Below are positions 28,810-37,120 of a DNA stretch of 64,000 bases, in pieces. Below the pieces are notes generated by a model. The model saw only the letters and a program-made list of their open reading frames with translations. It ran no database searches and was not told where the DNA came from. This DNA is from Nocardia sp. NRRL S-836. GTDB taxonomy: Bacteria > Actinomycetota > Actinomycetes > Mycobacteriales > Pseudonocardiaceae. A program made the position numbers and the translations under genes. Location of the stretch: NCBI RefSeq assembly GCF_001279525.1, contig NZ_LGDY01000121.1, positions 1-64,000 on the forward strand, read 5' to 3'. The number at the start of each line of letters is the position of its first letter. The stretch's first letter is position 1.

Positions 28810-29712
28810 ATGAAGGCGATCACCTACACCGAGTTCGGCGGCCCCGAGGTCCTGCGCCTGGACGAGGTCGAGGAGCCCCACGCGGGTCCGGGACAGGTCA
28901 GGTTGAAAGTCGTGGCGGCGGGCGTCAACCCGGTGGACCACAAGATCCGCAACGGGTGGATGCCGCACATGTCCCCCGCACTGCCCGCCGTCCCCGGCCT
29001 GGAGGCCGCCGGTGTCGTCGACGAGGTCGGCGAGGGCGTGACCGGCGTGTCGGTGGGTGACGAGGTCCTCGGCTGGACCACGACCGGCGCCTACGCCGAG
29101 TACGCACTGGCCACCGACTTCGCCGCCAAGCCCGCGACCCTCGACTGGGACGTCGCCGCCGCACTGCCCGTGGCCGTGGAGACGTCGGTGCGCGTGCTCG
29201 ACGCACTGGAGGTCAAGGAAGGCGACACGCTCCTCCTGCACGGCGCCGCGGGAGTCGTCGGCGCCGTGGCCGTCCAGCTCGCCGTGGCCCGCGGCGCCAC
29301 CGTCCTCGGCACTGCTTCCCCGGCCAACCACGACTACCTGCGCTCACTCGACGCCACCCCGCTCGCCTACGGCGAGGGCCTCGCCACCCGCGTCCGCGCC
29401 GCCGCACCCCAGGGCGTGGACGCCGTCCTCGACGCCGCGGGCGCCGACGACCTGCCGATGTCGATCGACCTGCGCGGCGGCACCGACCGGATCATCACCA
29501 TCGCCGACCCGCGCGCGGCCGAACTGGGCATCCCGTTCTCCGGCGGCGGCAGCGGCCCGTTCGGGTCGCGGCTGGCCTCGTACGCCCGCCTCGTGGCCGA
29601 CGGGCAGCTCACGGTCCGGGTCGCGCGGAGCTTTTCGCTGGCCGATGCCGCCAGGGCGCAGGAGGTGAGTGCCGGCGGTCACGCCGCCGGGAAGCTGGTG
29701 CTGCGCCCGTAG
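28810..29712 (+). CDS. Zinc-independent MDR oxidoreductase (quinone oxidoreductase-like)
   Basis: A 300-residue MDR enzyme. The GroES-like N-domain (MKAITYTEFGGPEVLRL; PGQVRLKVVAAGVNPVDHK) lacks zinc-binding cysteines. The NADP-binding motif LLLHGAAGVVGAVAVQLA is followed by a typical FSLADAARAQEVSAGGHAAG end. It belongs to the QOR/zeta-crystallin group that reduces quinones or enals with NADPH. The ATG at 28810 is the first consistent with the family N-terminus, with GAGTGCGAG upstream. It is divergent from the ATPase-LuxR regulator. The stop is followed immediately by a GC-rich repeat tract. Confidence 0.9.
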   Translation: MKAITYTEFGGPEVLRLDEVEEPHAGPGQVRLKVVAAGVNPVDHKIRNGWMPHMSPALPAVPGLEAAGVVDEVGEGVTGVSVGDEVLGWTTTGAYAEYALATDFAAKPATLDWDVAAALPVAVETSVRVLDALEVKEGDTLLLHGAAGVVGAVAVQLAVARGATVLGTASPANHDYLRSLDATPLAYGEGLATRVRAAAPQGVDAVLDAAGADDLPMSIDLRGGTDRIITIADPRAAELGIPFSGGGSGPFGSRLASYARLVADGQLTVRVARSFSLADAARAQEVSAGGHAAGKLVLRP

Positions 29713-30081
29713 GCCGGGCTGGACCCCGGCAACGGTGGGCCGCGGCGAGGCTGGGCCGCGGCGAAGCGGGACTGGGCCGCAGCGAAGCGAGCTGGACCCC
29801 GGCGGAGCGGGGCAGGCCGGGCTGCGGCGAGGTGGACTGGACTGCGGCGGAGCGGGCCGGCCCCGGCGAGGCGGACTGGACCCCGGCAAGGCGGCGGGCC
29901 GGACTGCGGCGAGGCAGGCCGCAGCGGGACGGGGCTGGTGCGCGGCGGCCGCAGGCAGCGGCGGTCAGCTGCGCGTGGCACCGGCAACCAGGTAAGCACG
30001 GCTGGTGCGCACCCGACCCCGCACCAGCCGGCCCCGGCCCACCCAAGCCAACCCGACCAGCCCGTCGCCCGAGGGGCTGGG
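29713..30081. repeat. GC-rich degenerate tandem tract, about 20-bp period, then a hairpin
   Basis: From just after the oxidoreductase stop to about 29940, at least ten degenerate units built on CTGGACCCCGGCGAAGCGG / CTGGGCCGCGGCGAAGCGG recur with period about 19-22 bp. Reading frames through it give Arg/Pro/Ala repeats with no start signals, so I treat it as non-coding. Units vary too much and lack spacers for a CRISPR. The tail holds a hairpin at 29999-30030 and C-rich sequence up to the end of the minus-strand gene at 30082. Confidence 0.6.
29999..30030. terminator. 11-bp-arm hairpin
   Basis: Arms CGGCTGGTGCG (29999-30009) and CGCACCAGCCG (30020-30030) with a 10-nt loop, between the convergent oxidoreductase and polyprenyl-synthase-like genes. 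Likely terminator for one or both. Confidence 0.6.
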
Positions 30082-31137
30082 TCAGGACGGAACCTGGCCC
30101 ACGGTCGGCTGCACGGGCACGGCCTGCGTCACCGGGCGCACCGAGCCATGGCCGGTCCTGAACACCGAGCCCGGCACAAGCCCGCGCGCCGCGCTCCGCA
30201 CAGGTGCACACCGCTCGACCGTCACCGCACGGGCGAGCTGAGCCAGCTCCTCGGCCGCCGGCCCGCTCGCACCGACCTGGCGCAGGTGGTCGAGCGCACG
30301 GGCGAGGAGCAGGTCCGCCTGCTGTTCGCACCACCTGCGGCCGCCGGCCTGTTCGATCGCGCGGGCCTGTTCGGCGGGGGAGCCGGTCAGGTCCGCGCCG
30401 GCGTCGAGGGCGGCCACCACGGGCAGGGTGCGGCGGGCGTGGGCGAGGTCGTCGTACAGCGGGCGGCCGGAGAGCATGGGGCCGCCCCAGAGGGCGAGGA
30501 CGTCGTCGACGTGTTTGCTGGCCAGGCCGACGTGTTCGCCGAACGACCTGAGGTGGCGGGCCTGGGTGCTCGTCGCGCCGGCGGCCAGTGCGCCCAGCTC
30601 GCACGCGCAGGCCGGCAGCGCCGCGTGTTTCGCCGCCGCGACGCCCAGGTGCTCGGCGACCTCGGTGGCGCCGTCGGTCAGCTCGATCTCCCGCACGTAA
30701 CCGTCCACAACGGACAGCAGTGCGGCGTTGAGGGTGCGCACCTCCGCCTTGCTGACGTGTGCGAAGGCCAGTGACAGCAACGCTTCCGCCGCCGAGGTGG
30801 CGCGCTCGTCGCCGAACTCCACCCACGCGCTGGGCTGGCGGCCGCGGCTCACCGCGCGGGTCGTCAGGTCGGCGTGCAGCTGTTCGTGCAGGTGCGCGAG
30901 CTCCAGCGCCACGGCCACCTTGAGCGCCCTGCCCGCGGCGCCGACCGTCTCGGCGGCGAGCAGGGCCAGCGCGGAGACGACGAAGTCCTGGCCGGTGAGG
31001 TGGTGGTCGACGACCTCGCGGGTCTCCCGCGGCAACGTCGCGACCGCGGCGCGCAGCGGTGGCTCGACCACCTCCCGGCACCAGGCCGGCACGTCCTGCG
31101 CGGGCTGCGGCGCCACGACCACGTCGGTGCTCGTCAT
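30082..31137 (-). CDS. Polyprenyl-synthase-fold protein lacking the first Asp-rich motif
   Basis: A 351-residue all-helical protein with the layout of trans-isoprenyl diphosphate synthases: a first helical bundle with KVAVALELAHLHEQLHADL where family members have the LLHxxxLxHDDxxD segment, and a second motif region HVGLASKHVDDVLALWGG containing an Asp pair. The first DDxxD, which binds the allylic diphosphate magnesium ions, is replaced by HLHEQLHAD. Normal prenyl elongation is therefore doubtful. It could be a divergent terpene/isoprenoid enzyme, a non-catalytic partner or a repurposed fold. The C-terminal ~50 residues are Pro/Val-rich and low complexity. It is transcribed alone on the minus strand, divergent from the aldo/keto reductase. 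Confidence 0.7.
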   Translation of the reverse strand: MTSTDVVVAPQPAQDVPAWCREVVEPPLRAAVATLPRETREVVDHHLTGQDFVVSALALLAAETVGAAGRALKVAVALELAHLHEQLHADLTTRAVSRGRQPSAWVEFGDERATSAAEALLSLAFAHVSKAEVRTLNAALLSVVDGYVREIELTDGATEVAEHLGVAAAKHAALPACACELGALAAGATSTQARHLRSFGEHVGLASKHVDDVLALWGGPMLSGRPLYDDLAHARRTLPVVAALDAGADLTGSPAEQARAIEQAGGRRWCEQQADLLLARALDHLRQVGASGPAAEELAQLARAVTVERCAPVRSAARGLVPGSVFRTGHGSVRPVTQAVPVQPTVGQVPS

Positions 31138-31291
31138 GAGCAGAAGCTAGCTCCGTCGCCGGCGTCACCTGGCTGCTCGCCACTGTCGTGTCCAATGCAG
31201 GCACGATCCGGCGAGCGGGACTACGTTGATGTTGAACGGGTTGTTGTCGTCATCACCCGACCGTGACCATCGTTTTCCTGAGGGGCTGAAC

Positions 31292-32257
31292 GTGCGCTAC
31301 ACCAAGCTCGCCGGCATGGACGTGTCGGAGATCTGTCTCGGCATGATGAGCTACGGCGAACCGTCGCTGGGCACGCATCCGTGGTCGATGCCGGAGGAGG
31401 AGGCCCGGCCGTTCATCAAGAAGGCGGTCGAGGCCGGCATCAACTTCTTCGACACAGCCAACGTGTACTCCGCCGGCTCGTCGGAGGAGTTCACCGGCCG
31501 TGCGCTGAAGGACTTCGCCCGCCGTGACGAGATCGTCCTCGCCACCAAGGTGAACGGCCGCATGCACGACGGCCCGAACGGCGCGGGGCTGTCCCGCAAG
31601 GCGATCTTCGCCGAGATCGACAACTCACTGCGCCGGCTGGGCACCGACTACGTCGACCTCTACCAGATCCACCGCTTCGACCCGGCCGTGCCGCTGGAGG
31701 AGACGCTCGAAGCGCTGCACGACGTCGTGAAGGCCGGCAAGGCCCGCTACATCGGCGCCTCGTCGATGTACGCGTGGCAGTTCTCGAAGGCGTTGTACAC
31801 GCAGCGGTCGAACGGCTGGACGCGGTTCGTCTCGATGCAGAACCACTACAACCTCCTCTACCGCGAGGAGGAACGCGAGATGCTGCCGTTGTGCGCGGAC
31901 CAGGGCATCGCGGTGATCCCGTGGAGCCCGCTGGCCCGCGGCCGGCTGACCCGCGACTGGGACGCCACGACCGCGCGGGCCGAGACCGACGAGTTCGGCT
32001 CGACCCTGTACGTCGAGTCGGACCGCGAGATCGTCGAGCAGGTGGCCGCGGTGGCCGCCGCGCGTGGCGTGTCACGGGCGCAGGTGGCGCTGGCGTGGCT
32101 GCTGCGCAACCCGGTCGTGACGGCGCCGATCGTCGGCGTGACCAAGCCCGCGCAGCTGGACGACGCGGTGGCCGCCCTGGCGGTCGAGCTGACTGACGAT
32201 GAGGTGCGGCGGCTGGAGCAGGCCTACCAGCCGCACCGCATCGCCGGCCACTCGTGA
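31292..32257 (+). CDS. Aldo/keto reductase
   Basis: A 321-residue (beta/alpha)8 AKR. The catalytic tetrad is visible: Asp and Tyr in FFDTANVYSAG, Lys in VLATKVNG and His in LYQIHRFD. The NADPH site is in the SPLARGRLTR and GVTKPAQLDDAVAAL segments. It is closest to the YajO/Tas-like AKR13/AKR9-type oxidoreductases of broad aldehyde/ketone specificity. The GTG start at 31292 has GAGGGG about 6-7 nt upstream and matches the family N-terminus (VRYTKLAGMDVSEICLG); the open frame extends further upstream without a ribosome binding site. It is followed by a 12-bp hairpin and is convergent with the acyl-CoA dehydrogenase operon. Confidence 0.92.
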   Translation: MRYTKLAGMDVSEICLGMMSYGEPSLGTHPWSMPEEEARPFIKKAVEAGINFFDTANVYSAGSSEEFTGRALKDFARRDEIVLATKVNGRMHDGPNGAGLSRKAIFAEIDNSLRRLGTDYVDLYQIHRFDPAVPLEETLEALHDVVKAGKARYIGASSMYAWQFSKALYTQRSNGWTRFVSMQNHYNLLYREEEREMLPLCADQGIAVIPWSPLARGRLTRDWDATTARAETDEFGSTLYVESDREIVEQVAAVAAARGVSRAQVALAWLLRNPVVTAPIVGVTKPAQLDDAVAALAVELTDDEVRRLEQAYQPHRIAGHS

Positions 32258-32306
32258 GCACTGCTTTTGGTCTGCACTGAAGTCATTGCAGCAGCTGCAC
32301 AGCAAT

Positions 32307-32335
32307 CGGGCCGCCGACGTCACGTCGGCGGCCCG
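32307..32335. terminator. 12-bp-arm hairpin between convergent transcripts
   Basis: Arms CGGGCCGCCGAC (32307-32318) and GTCGGCGGCCCG (32324-32335) with a 5-nt loop, lying between the aldo/keto reductase stop and the acyl-CoA dehydrogenase stop at 32348. Confidence 0.78.
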
Positions 32336-32347
32336 GTCGCGGGTGGC

Positions 32348-33538
32348 TCAGACGAAGGCGCTCTCGCCCGTGATCGCCTTGCCGACGATCAGCGTGTTCA
32401 TCTCGCGGGTGCCCTCGAACGAGTAGATGGCCTCGGCGTCGGCGAAGAACCGGGCGACGTCGTAGTCCAGCACGATGCCGTTGCCGCCGAAGATCTCCCG
32501 CGCCCACGCCACGACCTCGCGCATGCGGGCGGTGACGAAGGCCTTGGCGAGCGAGGAGTGCTCGTCCTGGAAGATGCCGGCGTCCTGCAGCCGTGCGAGC
32601 TGCACGAGCATGCCCCACGACGCGGTGATGTTGCCCAGCGACTTCACCAGCAGGTCCTGCACGAGCTGGAAACCGGCGATGGGACGGCCGAACTGCTTGC
32701 GCTCGCGGGCGTAGGCCAGCGCGGCCTCGTAGGCGCCGATCATCACGCCGAGCGCCTGCCAGGCGACGCCGCCGCGGGTGGCGCGCAGGATCTCGGCGAC
32801 GTCGCGGAACGAGTTGATGTTCTGCAGGCGGTTGGCCTCCGGCACCCGCACGTCGGTCAGGGTGATCTCGGCGTTCTCCACGATCCGGAACGCGATCTTG
32901 CCCTCGATCTTCTCCGCGACGAAGCCCGGCGTGCCCTTCTCGACGACGAAACCCTTGACGTGGTTGTCGTCGAGGTCGCGGGCCCACACGACCACGTAGT
33001 CGGCGAAGGTGGCGTTGCCGATCCACTTCTTCGCGCCGTTGAGCACCCACGTGTCGCCGTCGCGCTTGGCCGTGGTGCGCATGCCGCCGGCCACGTCGGA
33101 GCCGCCGAGGGGTTCGGTCATCGCGAACGCGCCGATCTTGTCCATCGCGGCCATGGCGGGCAGCCAGCGGTCGCGCTGCTCCTGCGAGCCGCCGGAGTAG
33201 ATCGAGTACATCGCGAGTCCGTTGTGGACGCCGAAGAACGTGGCGACCGAGGCGTCGGTGCGGGTCAGCTCCATCGCCAGCATGCCGGTGAGCAGGTGGC
33301 TGACGGCGGCGGGGTGCTCGCCGTAGCCCTCGTAGGACAACGCGGTCAGGCCGGCGCCGCGGAACTTGTCGACGAGCTCGTGCGGGAACTCGCCACGCGC
33401 CCAGTACTCGTTGACCAGCGGCTTGACCTCGGTGGTCATGAACTCGCGGGCGCTGAGCAGGATCTTGCGCTCCTCGTCGCCCAGCAGCGCCTCGTAGTTG
33501 TAGAAGTCGGCGGTCAGCTGGTCTTCCACGCGGTTCAT
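32348..33538 (-). CDS. Acyl-CoA dehydrogenase, glutaryl-CoA dehydrogenase-like
   Basis: A 396-residue FAD enzyme of ACAD fold: the FAMTEPLGGSDVAG and WIGNATFADYVVVWAR flavin-binding signatures, FGRPIAGFQLVQ and a C-terminal IYSFEGTREMNTLIVGKAIT with the catalytic Glu in the YxFEGT context used by glutaryl-CoA and isovaleryl-type members. It oxidises an acyl-CoA to the 2-enoyl-CoA, possibly with decarboxylation if GCDH-like. It is the last gene of a five-gene operon, its ATG overlapping the 3-hydroxyacyl-CoA dehydrogenase stop by ATGA. Ends before a bidirectional hairpin. Confidence 0.92.
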   Translation of the reverse strand: MNRVEDQLTADFYNYEALLGDEERKILLSAREFMTTEVKPLVNEYWARGEFPHELVDKFRGAGLTALSYEGYGEHPAAVSHLLTGMLAMELTRTDASVATFFGVHNGLAMYSIYSGGSQEQRDRWLPAMAAMDKIGAFAMTEPLGGSDVAGGMRTTAKRDGDTWVLNGAKKWIGNATFADYVVVWARDLDDNHVKGFVVEKGTPGFVAEKIEGKIAFRIVENAEITLTDVRVPEANRLQNINSFRDVAEILRATRGGVAWQALGVMIGAYEAALAYARERKQFGRPIAGFQLVQDLLVKSLGNITASWGMLVQLARLQDAGIFQDEHSSLAKAFVTARMREVVAWAREIFGGNGIVLDYDVARFFADAEAIYSFEGTREMNTLIVGKAITGESAFV

Positions 33539-34392
33539 CGGTTCTCCTCCAGTGCGGTCAGAACGGCGAGCTGCTTGCGGTCGCGCGTCTCGGCCAGCGC
33601 CGAGTACGTGGAGGAGCCGTAAGCGTCTTCCACGGCCCTGATGAGCCGTTCGGGGTCGGACGAGGGGGTGCCCAGGGCGAGGCCCTGCATGGACCTGCCG
33701 ATGTGCTCGGCGAGGTGGCGGTAACCGCCGGGGCCGCCACCGAGGTGGGCGCCCAGGAACGGGCCGACGGTGGCCCAGCGGATGCCGAGCGAGCTGGTCA
33801 CGACGGTGTCGAGGTCCTCCGGCGTGACGACGCCCTCCTCGACCAGGTACGCGGCCTCACGTGACAGCGCGGCCTGCAGCCGGTTGCCGACGAACCCGGG
33901 GATCTCCTTGCGTTCCACGACCGGCGTGCGGCCGACGGAGCGGTAGAACTCGACGGCCCTGGCGACCGACTCCTCGCTCGTCTGCTCTCCCGGCACGACC
34001 TCGACCAGCGGGATGACGTGCGGCGGGTTGAACGGGTGTCCGATGAGGACGCGCGAGCCGTCGATGCCCTCGGTGAACGCGGTGGACGGGATGGCCGAAG
34101 ACGAGCTGAGCAGCAGCGCGTGCGCGGGAGCTTCCCGCACCAGCTCGGCGAACAGGGTCTTCTTGAACGCCAGGTCCTCCGGGCCGTTCTCCTGCACGAG
34201 GTCCGCGTCCCGCACGGCCTCCGCGACGCTCGCCGCCACCTCGACACCGGCGGGAACGACGTCGGCGAGGTCGGGCCGCGGGTCGGTGACCCGCACGGTC
34301 AGGCCGTGCTCGGCGAACAGCCGGGCCCACGACAGGCCGATCACACCGGCCCCGACCACCGCGACGGTGCGGACCTCCTTCTCGGTGCTCAT
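33535..34392 (-). CDS. 3-hydroxyacyl-CoA dehydrogenase, short form
   Basis: A 285-residue NAD-dependent enzyme with the N-terminal Rossmann motif VAVVGAGVIGLSWARLFAEHG, LVQENGPEDLAFKK and the catalytic SSSSAIPSTAF ... IGHPFNPPHVIPLVEVV segment. His in GHPFNPP is the expected catalytic residue, paired with Glu in that region. A compact 3HCDH C-domain follows. It resembles L-carnitine dehydrogenase/lambda-crystallin-like members rather than the long FadB/FadJ fusions. It oxidises a 3-hydroxyacyl substrate to the 3-keto form, which the adjacent acetoacetate-decarboxylase-like protein could decarboxylate. ATGA overlaps couple it to both neighbours. Confidence 0.88.
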   Translation of the reverse strand: MSTEKEVRTVAVVGAGVIGLSWARLFAEHGLTVRVTDPRPDLADVVPAGVEVAASVAEAVRDADLVQENGPEDLAFKKTLFAELVREAPAHALLLSSSSAIPSTAFTEGIDGSRVLIGHPFNPPHVIPLVEVVPGEQTSEESVARAVEFYRSVGRTPVVERKEIPGFVGNRLQAALSREAAYLVEEGVVTPEDLDTVVTSSLGIRWATVGPFLGAHLGGGPGGYRHLAEHIGRSMQGLALGTPSSDPERLIRAVEDAYGSSTYSALAETRDRKQLAVLTALEENR

Positions 34393-35114
34393 GCTTCCTC
34401 CAGGTAGTCGTGCACCGGCTTGGCGGGAGCGAGCGTCAGGTCGGTGATGATGTGGCTGGCGGACACGACCTCCAGCACCGGCAGGTCCGCGAGGGGCGCC
34501 AGGACGTGCTGGAACAGCTGCAGGCGTGCCGGGCCGGTGTACGCGGCCTTGACCACGACGTCGGTGATCTCCGTGCGCACGAGCTCCTGCACCCGCGGCG
34601 TTCCGTCATATCCGTGGATGGTCTTCAGCATGAACGTCGGAACCGTGATCTCCGCCTCAGCGCGGCCGAGGTCCAGGTCGAACTGCTTGTAGCCCATGGT
34701 CGCCGTGGCCACCCGCAGCGTGCCGTAGTCGAGGGTGCCGACGAGGGCGCCGTGGTCGGCGTAGAGCGACGGCGAGCCCATGACCTTGGGGTAGGCGCTC
34801 ACCTCGCGGCCGGAGGCGGTGGCGGCGAAGCTGTCGAGGTACATCGCGTGCAGGTACTCGCCGTGCTCGCCGTCGAACACGACCTGGACCGCCTGGCCGG
34901 CCTCGGTGTACGGGCCGTAGCCGGTGACGTCGGTCATCTTCATGACCTCGAACCGCACCAGCGGCTCTGCGATCTCCAGCGGCTGCGGCACGGCGGCGCG
35001 CAGTGCGCCGGGATCGGTGCGGTAGACGATGTTCAGGTACTCGCGGTCGAAGAACCGGGGCTGCACGGCGGGAAACGCCGGCGCGGTGAGCGGTGTGACA
35101 CCGAGCATGGTCAT
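34389..35114 (-). CDS. Acetoacetate-decarboxylase-family protein
   Basis: A 241-residue protein of the ADC fold. Segments ADC-like: YLNIVYRTDPGALRAAVPQP, RFEVMKMTDVTGYGPYTE and the Schiff-base region SGREVSAYPKVMGSPSLY. The Lys in YPK fits the Schiff-base lysine; the neighbouring lysine that lowers its pKa in the clostridial enzyme is Val here. The family decarboxylates beta-keto acids, or has diverged to aldolase/dehydratase chemistry. Adjacent 3-hydroxyacyl-CoA dehydrogenase and crotonase genes, coupled by ATGA overlaps, suggest it acts on a beta-keto acid arising in the same pathway. The ATG at 35114 is used because it overlaps the crotonase stop. Confidence 0.85.
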   Translation of the reverse strand: MTMLGVTPLTAPAFPAVQPRFFDREYLNIVYRTDPGALRAAVPQPLEIAEPLVRFEVMKMTDVTGYGPYTEAGQAVQVVFDGEHGEYLHAMYLDSFAATASGREVSAYPKVMGSPSLYADHGALVGTLDYGTLRVATATMGYKQFDLDLGRAEAEITVPTFMLKTIHGYDGTPRVQELVRTEITDVVVKAAYTGPARLQLFQHVLAPLADLPVLEVVSASHIITDLTLAPAKPVHDYLEEA

Positions 35115-35866
35115 CGTCCTGTCCACTGTGGAGCGCGGCGCTCGGCGAACGCGGTCATGCCCTCGCGCACGTCGGCGGTGCTCATCAACTTCGCGATCTC
35201 GTCGCGCTGGGCGGCCCAGCGGTCGGCCGACCGCACGACCTTCTTCACGGCCGCCAGCGCCAGCGGGGCGTTGAGCGCCACCTGCTCGGCCAGCTGCACG
35301 GCCACCGCGGCGGCTTCTCCGGGTGCGACCACGCGGTTGGCGAGGCCCAGCTCGCCCGCGCGGCGGCCGTCGATCGGCTCGCCGGTGAGCAGCAGCTCCA
35401 GCGCCAGGTGGTGCGGGATCCGGTCGGTCAGCCGCACCACTCCCCCGCCTGCGGCGATCAGGCCGCGCTTGACCTCGGGCAACGCGAACCGCGCGTCCTC
35501 GGCGGCGACGATCAGGTCGCACGCCAGGGCCAGCTCGAACCCGCCGCCCATGGCGAAGCCCTCGACGGCGGCGATCAGCGGCTTGGTCAGCTCCGCCTCG
35601 GTGAGGCCGCCGAACCCGCGGCCGGGCACCGACGGCGACTCGCCCTTCAGCGCGGCCTTGAGGTCCATGCCGGCGCTGAACGTGCCACCGGCTCCGGTCA
35701 GCACGCCGACCCGCAGCTCCGGTGCGGCTTCGAGCTCGTCCAGCGCGGCGGCGAGCCCGGTGGCGACGGCCGCGTCGACGGCGTTGCGCGCCTGCGGGCG
35801 GTCGAGGGTGATCAGCAGCACCGAGCCGACGCGTTCGGTGCGGACGGTGTTCGTCTCGGCGGTCAT
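35111..35866 (-). CDS. Enoyl-CoA hydratase/isomerase (crotonase)
   Basis: A 251-residue crotonase: ITLDRPQARNAVD, oxyanion-hole segment GTFSAGMDLKAAL, and VEGFAMGGGFELALACDLIVAAEDARFALPEV with the second oxyanion-hole glycines. At the two catalytic Glu positions of true enoyl-CoA hydratases the sequence shows DLIVAAEDARFALPEVKRG, in which the Glu of LPEVK is kept; the other is harder to place, so hydratase versus isomerase/hydrolase is open. It overlaps the CoA-transferase and decarboxylase genes by ATGA on each side and is the second gene of the operon. Confidence 0.9.
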   Translation of the reverse strand: MTAETNTVRTERVGSVLLITLDRPQARNAVDAAVATGLAAALDELEAAPELRVGVLTGAGGTFSAGMDLKAALKGESPSVPGRGFGGLTEAELTKPLIAAVEGFAMGGGFELALACDLIVAAEDARFALPEVKRGLIAAGGGVVRLTDRIPHHLALELLLTGEPIDGRRAGELGLANRVVAPGEAAAVAVQLAEQVALNAPLALAAVKKVVRSADRWAAQRDEIAKLMSTADVREGMTAFAERRAPQWTGR

Positions 35867-37011
35867 GCCAGCTCCTTCAGCACTTCGGCGGTGTCCTGGC
35901 CGGGAACGGGGGCCAGGCGGCGGACGGTGGCGGGGGTCGCGGAGAACCGGACCGGGATGCCGATCGACCGGATCTCGCCCTCGGTGGGGTGCCGCACGAC
36001 GTCGAGGAGGTGGCCGTCGCGGACGTAGTCGTCCTCGTGCGCCCGGTCCAGCTCCAGCACCGGCCCGAACGGGATGCTGTGCTTCGCGCACACCTCGGCC
36101 CACTCCTCGGTGGTGAGCGCTCCTGCGCACTCGTCGACGACGCCCATCAGGTCGTCGCTGTCGGCGGGGTCGATCCGGTCGCCGGCCACGCGCGGGTCCT
36201 CGACCAGGTCGGGGCGCCCGGCGGCGGCGAAGAAGTCGCGGAAGTTCTGCGGGTTGTACGGAACGACGCAGGCCAGGCCGTCCTTCGTGTGCACGGCGTG
36301 GTGGCCCTTGGCCATCGAGAGGCCGAAGCCGGTGGGGCCCTCCTCCGGCACGAACGCGTGCCCGGAGAGGTGCTCGACCAGGTTGAACGCGATCAGCGTG
36401 TCGGCCATCGGCACCTCGACCCGCTGGCCCTGCCCGGTGCGGTTGCGGTGCACGAGCGCCGCGAGCACGCTGTAGGCGATGGTCAGCGACGACACCTTGT
36501 CGCCCAGGATCGTCGGCAGGTACACCGGCCGGCCCAGGGCGCGGTTCGCGATGTCGACCAGGCCGGACGCGCCCTGGATCGTCTCGTCGTAGGCGGCGAT
36601 GCCGGCGCGGTCGGAGTCGGCGCGGAAGCCCTGCGCGTGGGCGTAGACGAGACCGGGGTTGCGCTCGGCGACGTCGGCGTAGTCCAGGCCGAGCCGGCTC
36701 AGCGCGCCCTGCCGCATGTTGGTGATCAGCACATCAGCGGTGTCGATCAGCTTGAGCGCGCGTTCGCGGTCGTCGGAGTCCTTGAGGTTCAGGGCGATGC
36801 TGCGCTTGTTGCGGTTGACGTTGAGGCTGAGCGGCGTCATGCCGGGGGTGGTGCGGTGCCGGCCGTTGCGCACGGTGTCGACCGGTGACTCGATCTTGAT
36901 CACGTCGGCGCCGAGGTCTCCGAGGATCTGGGCCGCGTAGGGGCCCATCACCACGGTCGAGAGGTCGATCACCCGCACGCCGTCCAACGGACCGGTGGTG
37001 ATGTCCTTCAT
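35863..37011 (-). CDS. CaiB/BaiF family CoA-transferase
   Basis: A 382-residue class III CoA-transferase. The N-terminal LDGVRVIDLSTVVMGPYAAQ and GADVIKIESP are signatures; the catalytic Asp is expected in PTILGDKVSSLTIAYSVLAAL; RTGQGQRVEVPMADTLIAF completes the interlocked-dimer fold. It moves CoA between organic acids to activate the substrate of the pathway. It is the first gene of the five-gene operon, separated by 109 nt from the upstream LysR gene, with a 12-bp palindrome in that gap. The substrate is not identifiable from sequence; carnitine, a dicarboxylate or an aromatic/alicyclic acid are possible. Confidence 0.92.
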   Translation of the reverse strand: MKDITTGPLDGVRVIDLSTVVMGPYAAQILGDLGADVIKIESPVDTVRNGRHRTTPGMTPLSLNVNRNKRSIALNLKDSDDRERALKLIDTADVLITNMRQGALSRLGLDYADVAERNPGLVYAHAQGFRADSDRAGIAAYDETIQGASGLVDIANRALGRPVYLPTILGDKVSSLTIAYSVLAALVHRNRTGQGQRVEVPMADTLIAFNLVEHLSGHAFVPEEGPTGFGLSMAKGHHAVHTKDGLACVVPYNPQNFRDFFAAAGRPDLVEDPRVAGDRIDPADSDDLMGVVDECAGALTTEEWAEVCAKHSIPFGPVLELDRAHEDDYVRDGHLLDVVRHPTEGEIRSIGIPVRFSATPATVRRLAPVPGQDTAEVLKELA

Positions 37012-37087
37012 CGTTCGTCCTTTCGAAGTTCCTGCACCACCGAAGTTAGTGCGGAATTCCAGAAAAGGGAACGATCATGTCGCGAAC

Positions 37088-37116
37088 AATGGTGTGACCA
37101 CAGCGGTCACACCATT
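37088..37116. promoter_or_regulatory. 12-bp-arm palindrome between LysR gene and the CoA-transferase operon
   Basis: Arms AATGGTGTGACC (37088-37099) and GGTCACACCATT (37105-37116) with a 5-nt centre, 77 nt upstream of the CoA-transferase ATG and 5 nt after the LysR stop. Its position fits either a LysR-type operator for the operon or a terminator for lysR; the low-GC arm ends and location favour an operator. Confidence 0.5.
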
Positions 37117-37120
37117 CGGT

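Noticed and set aside
29713..29940. Possible CRISPR array
   Set aside because: Units are degenerate, ~20 bp, contiguous with no spacers, and no cas gene is nearby.
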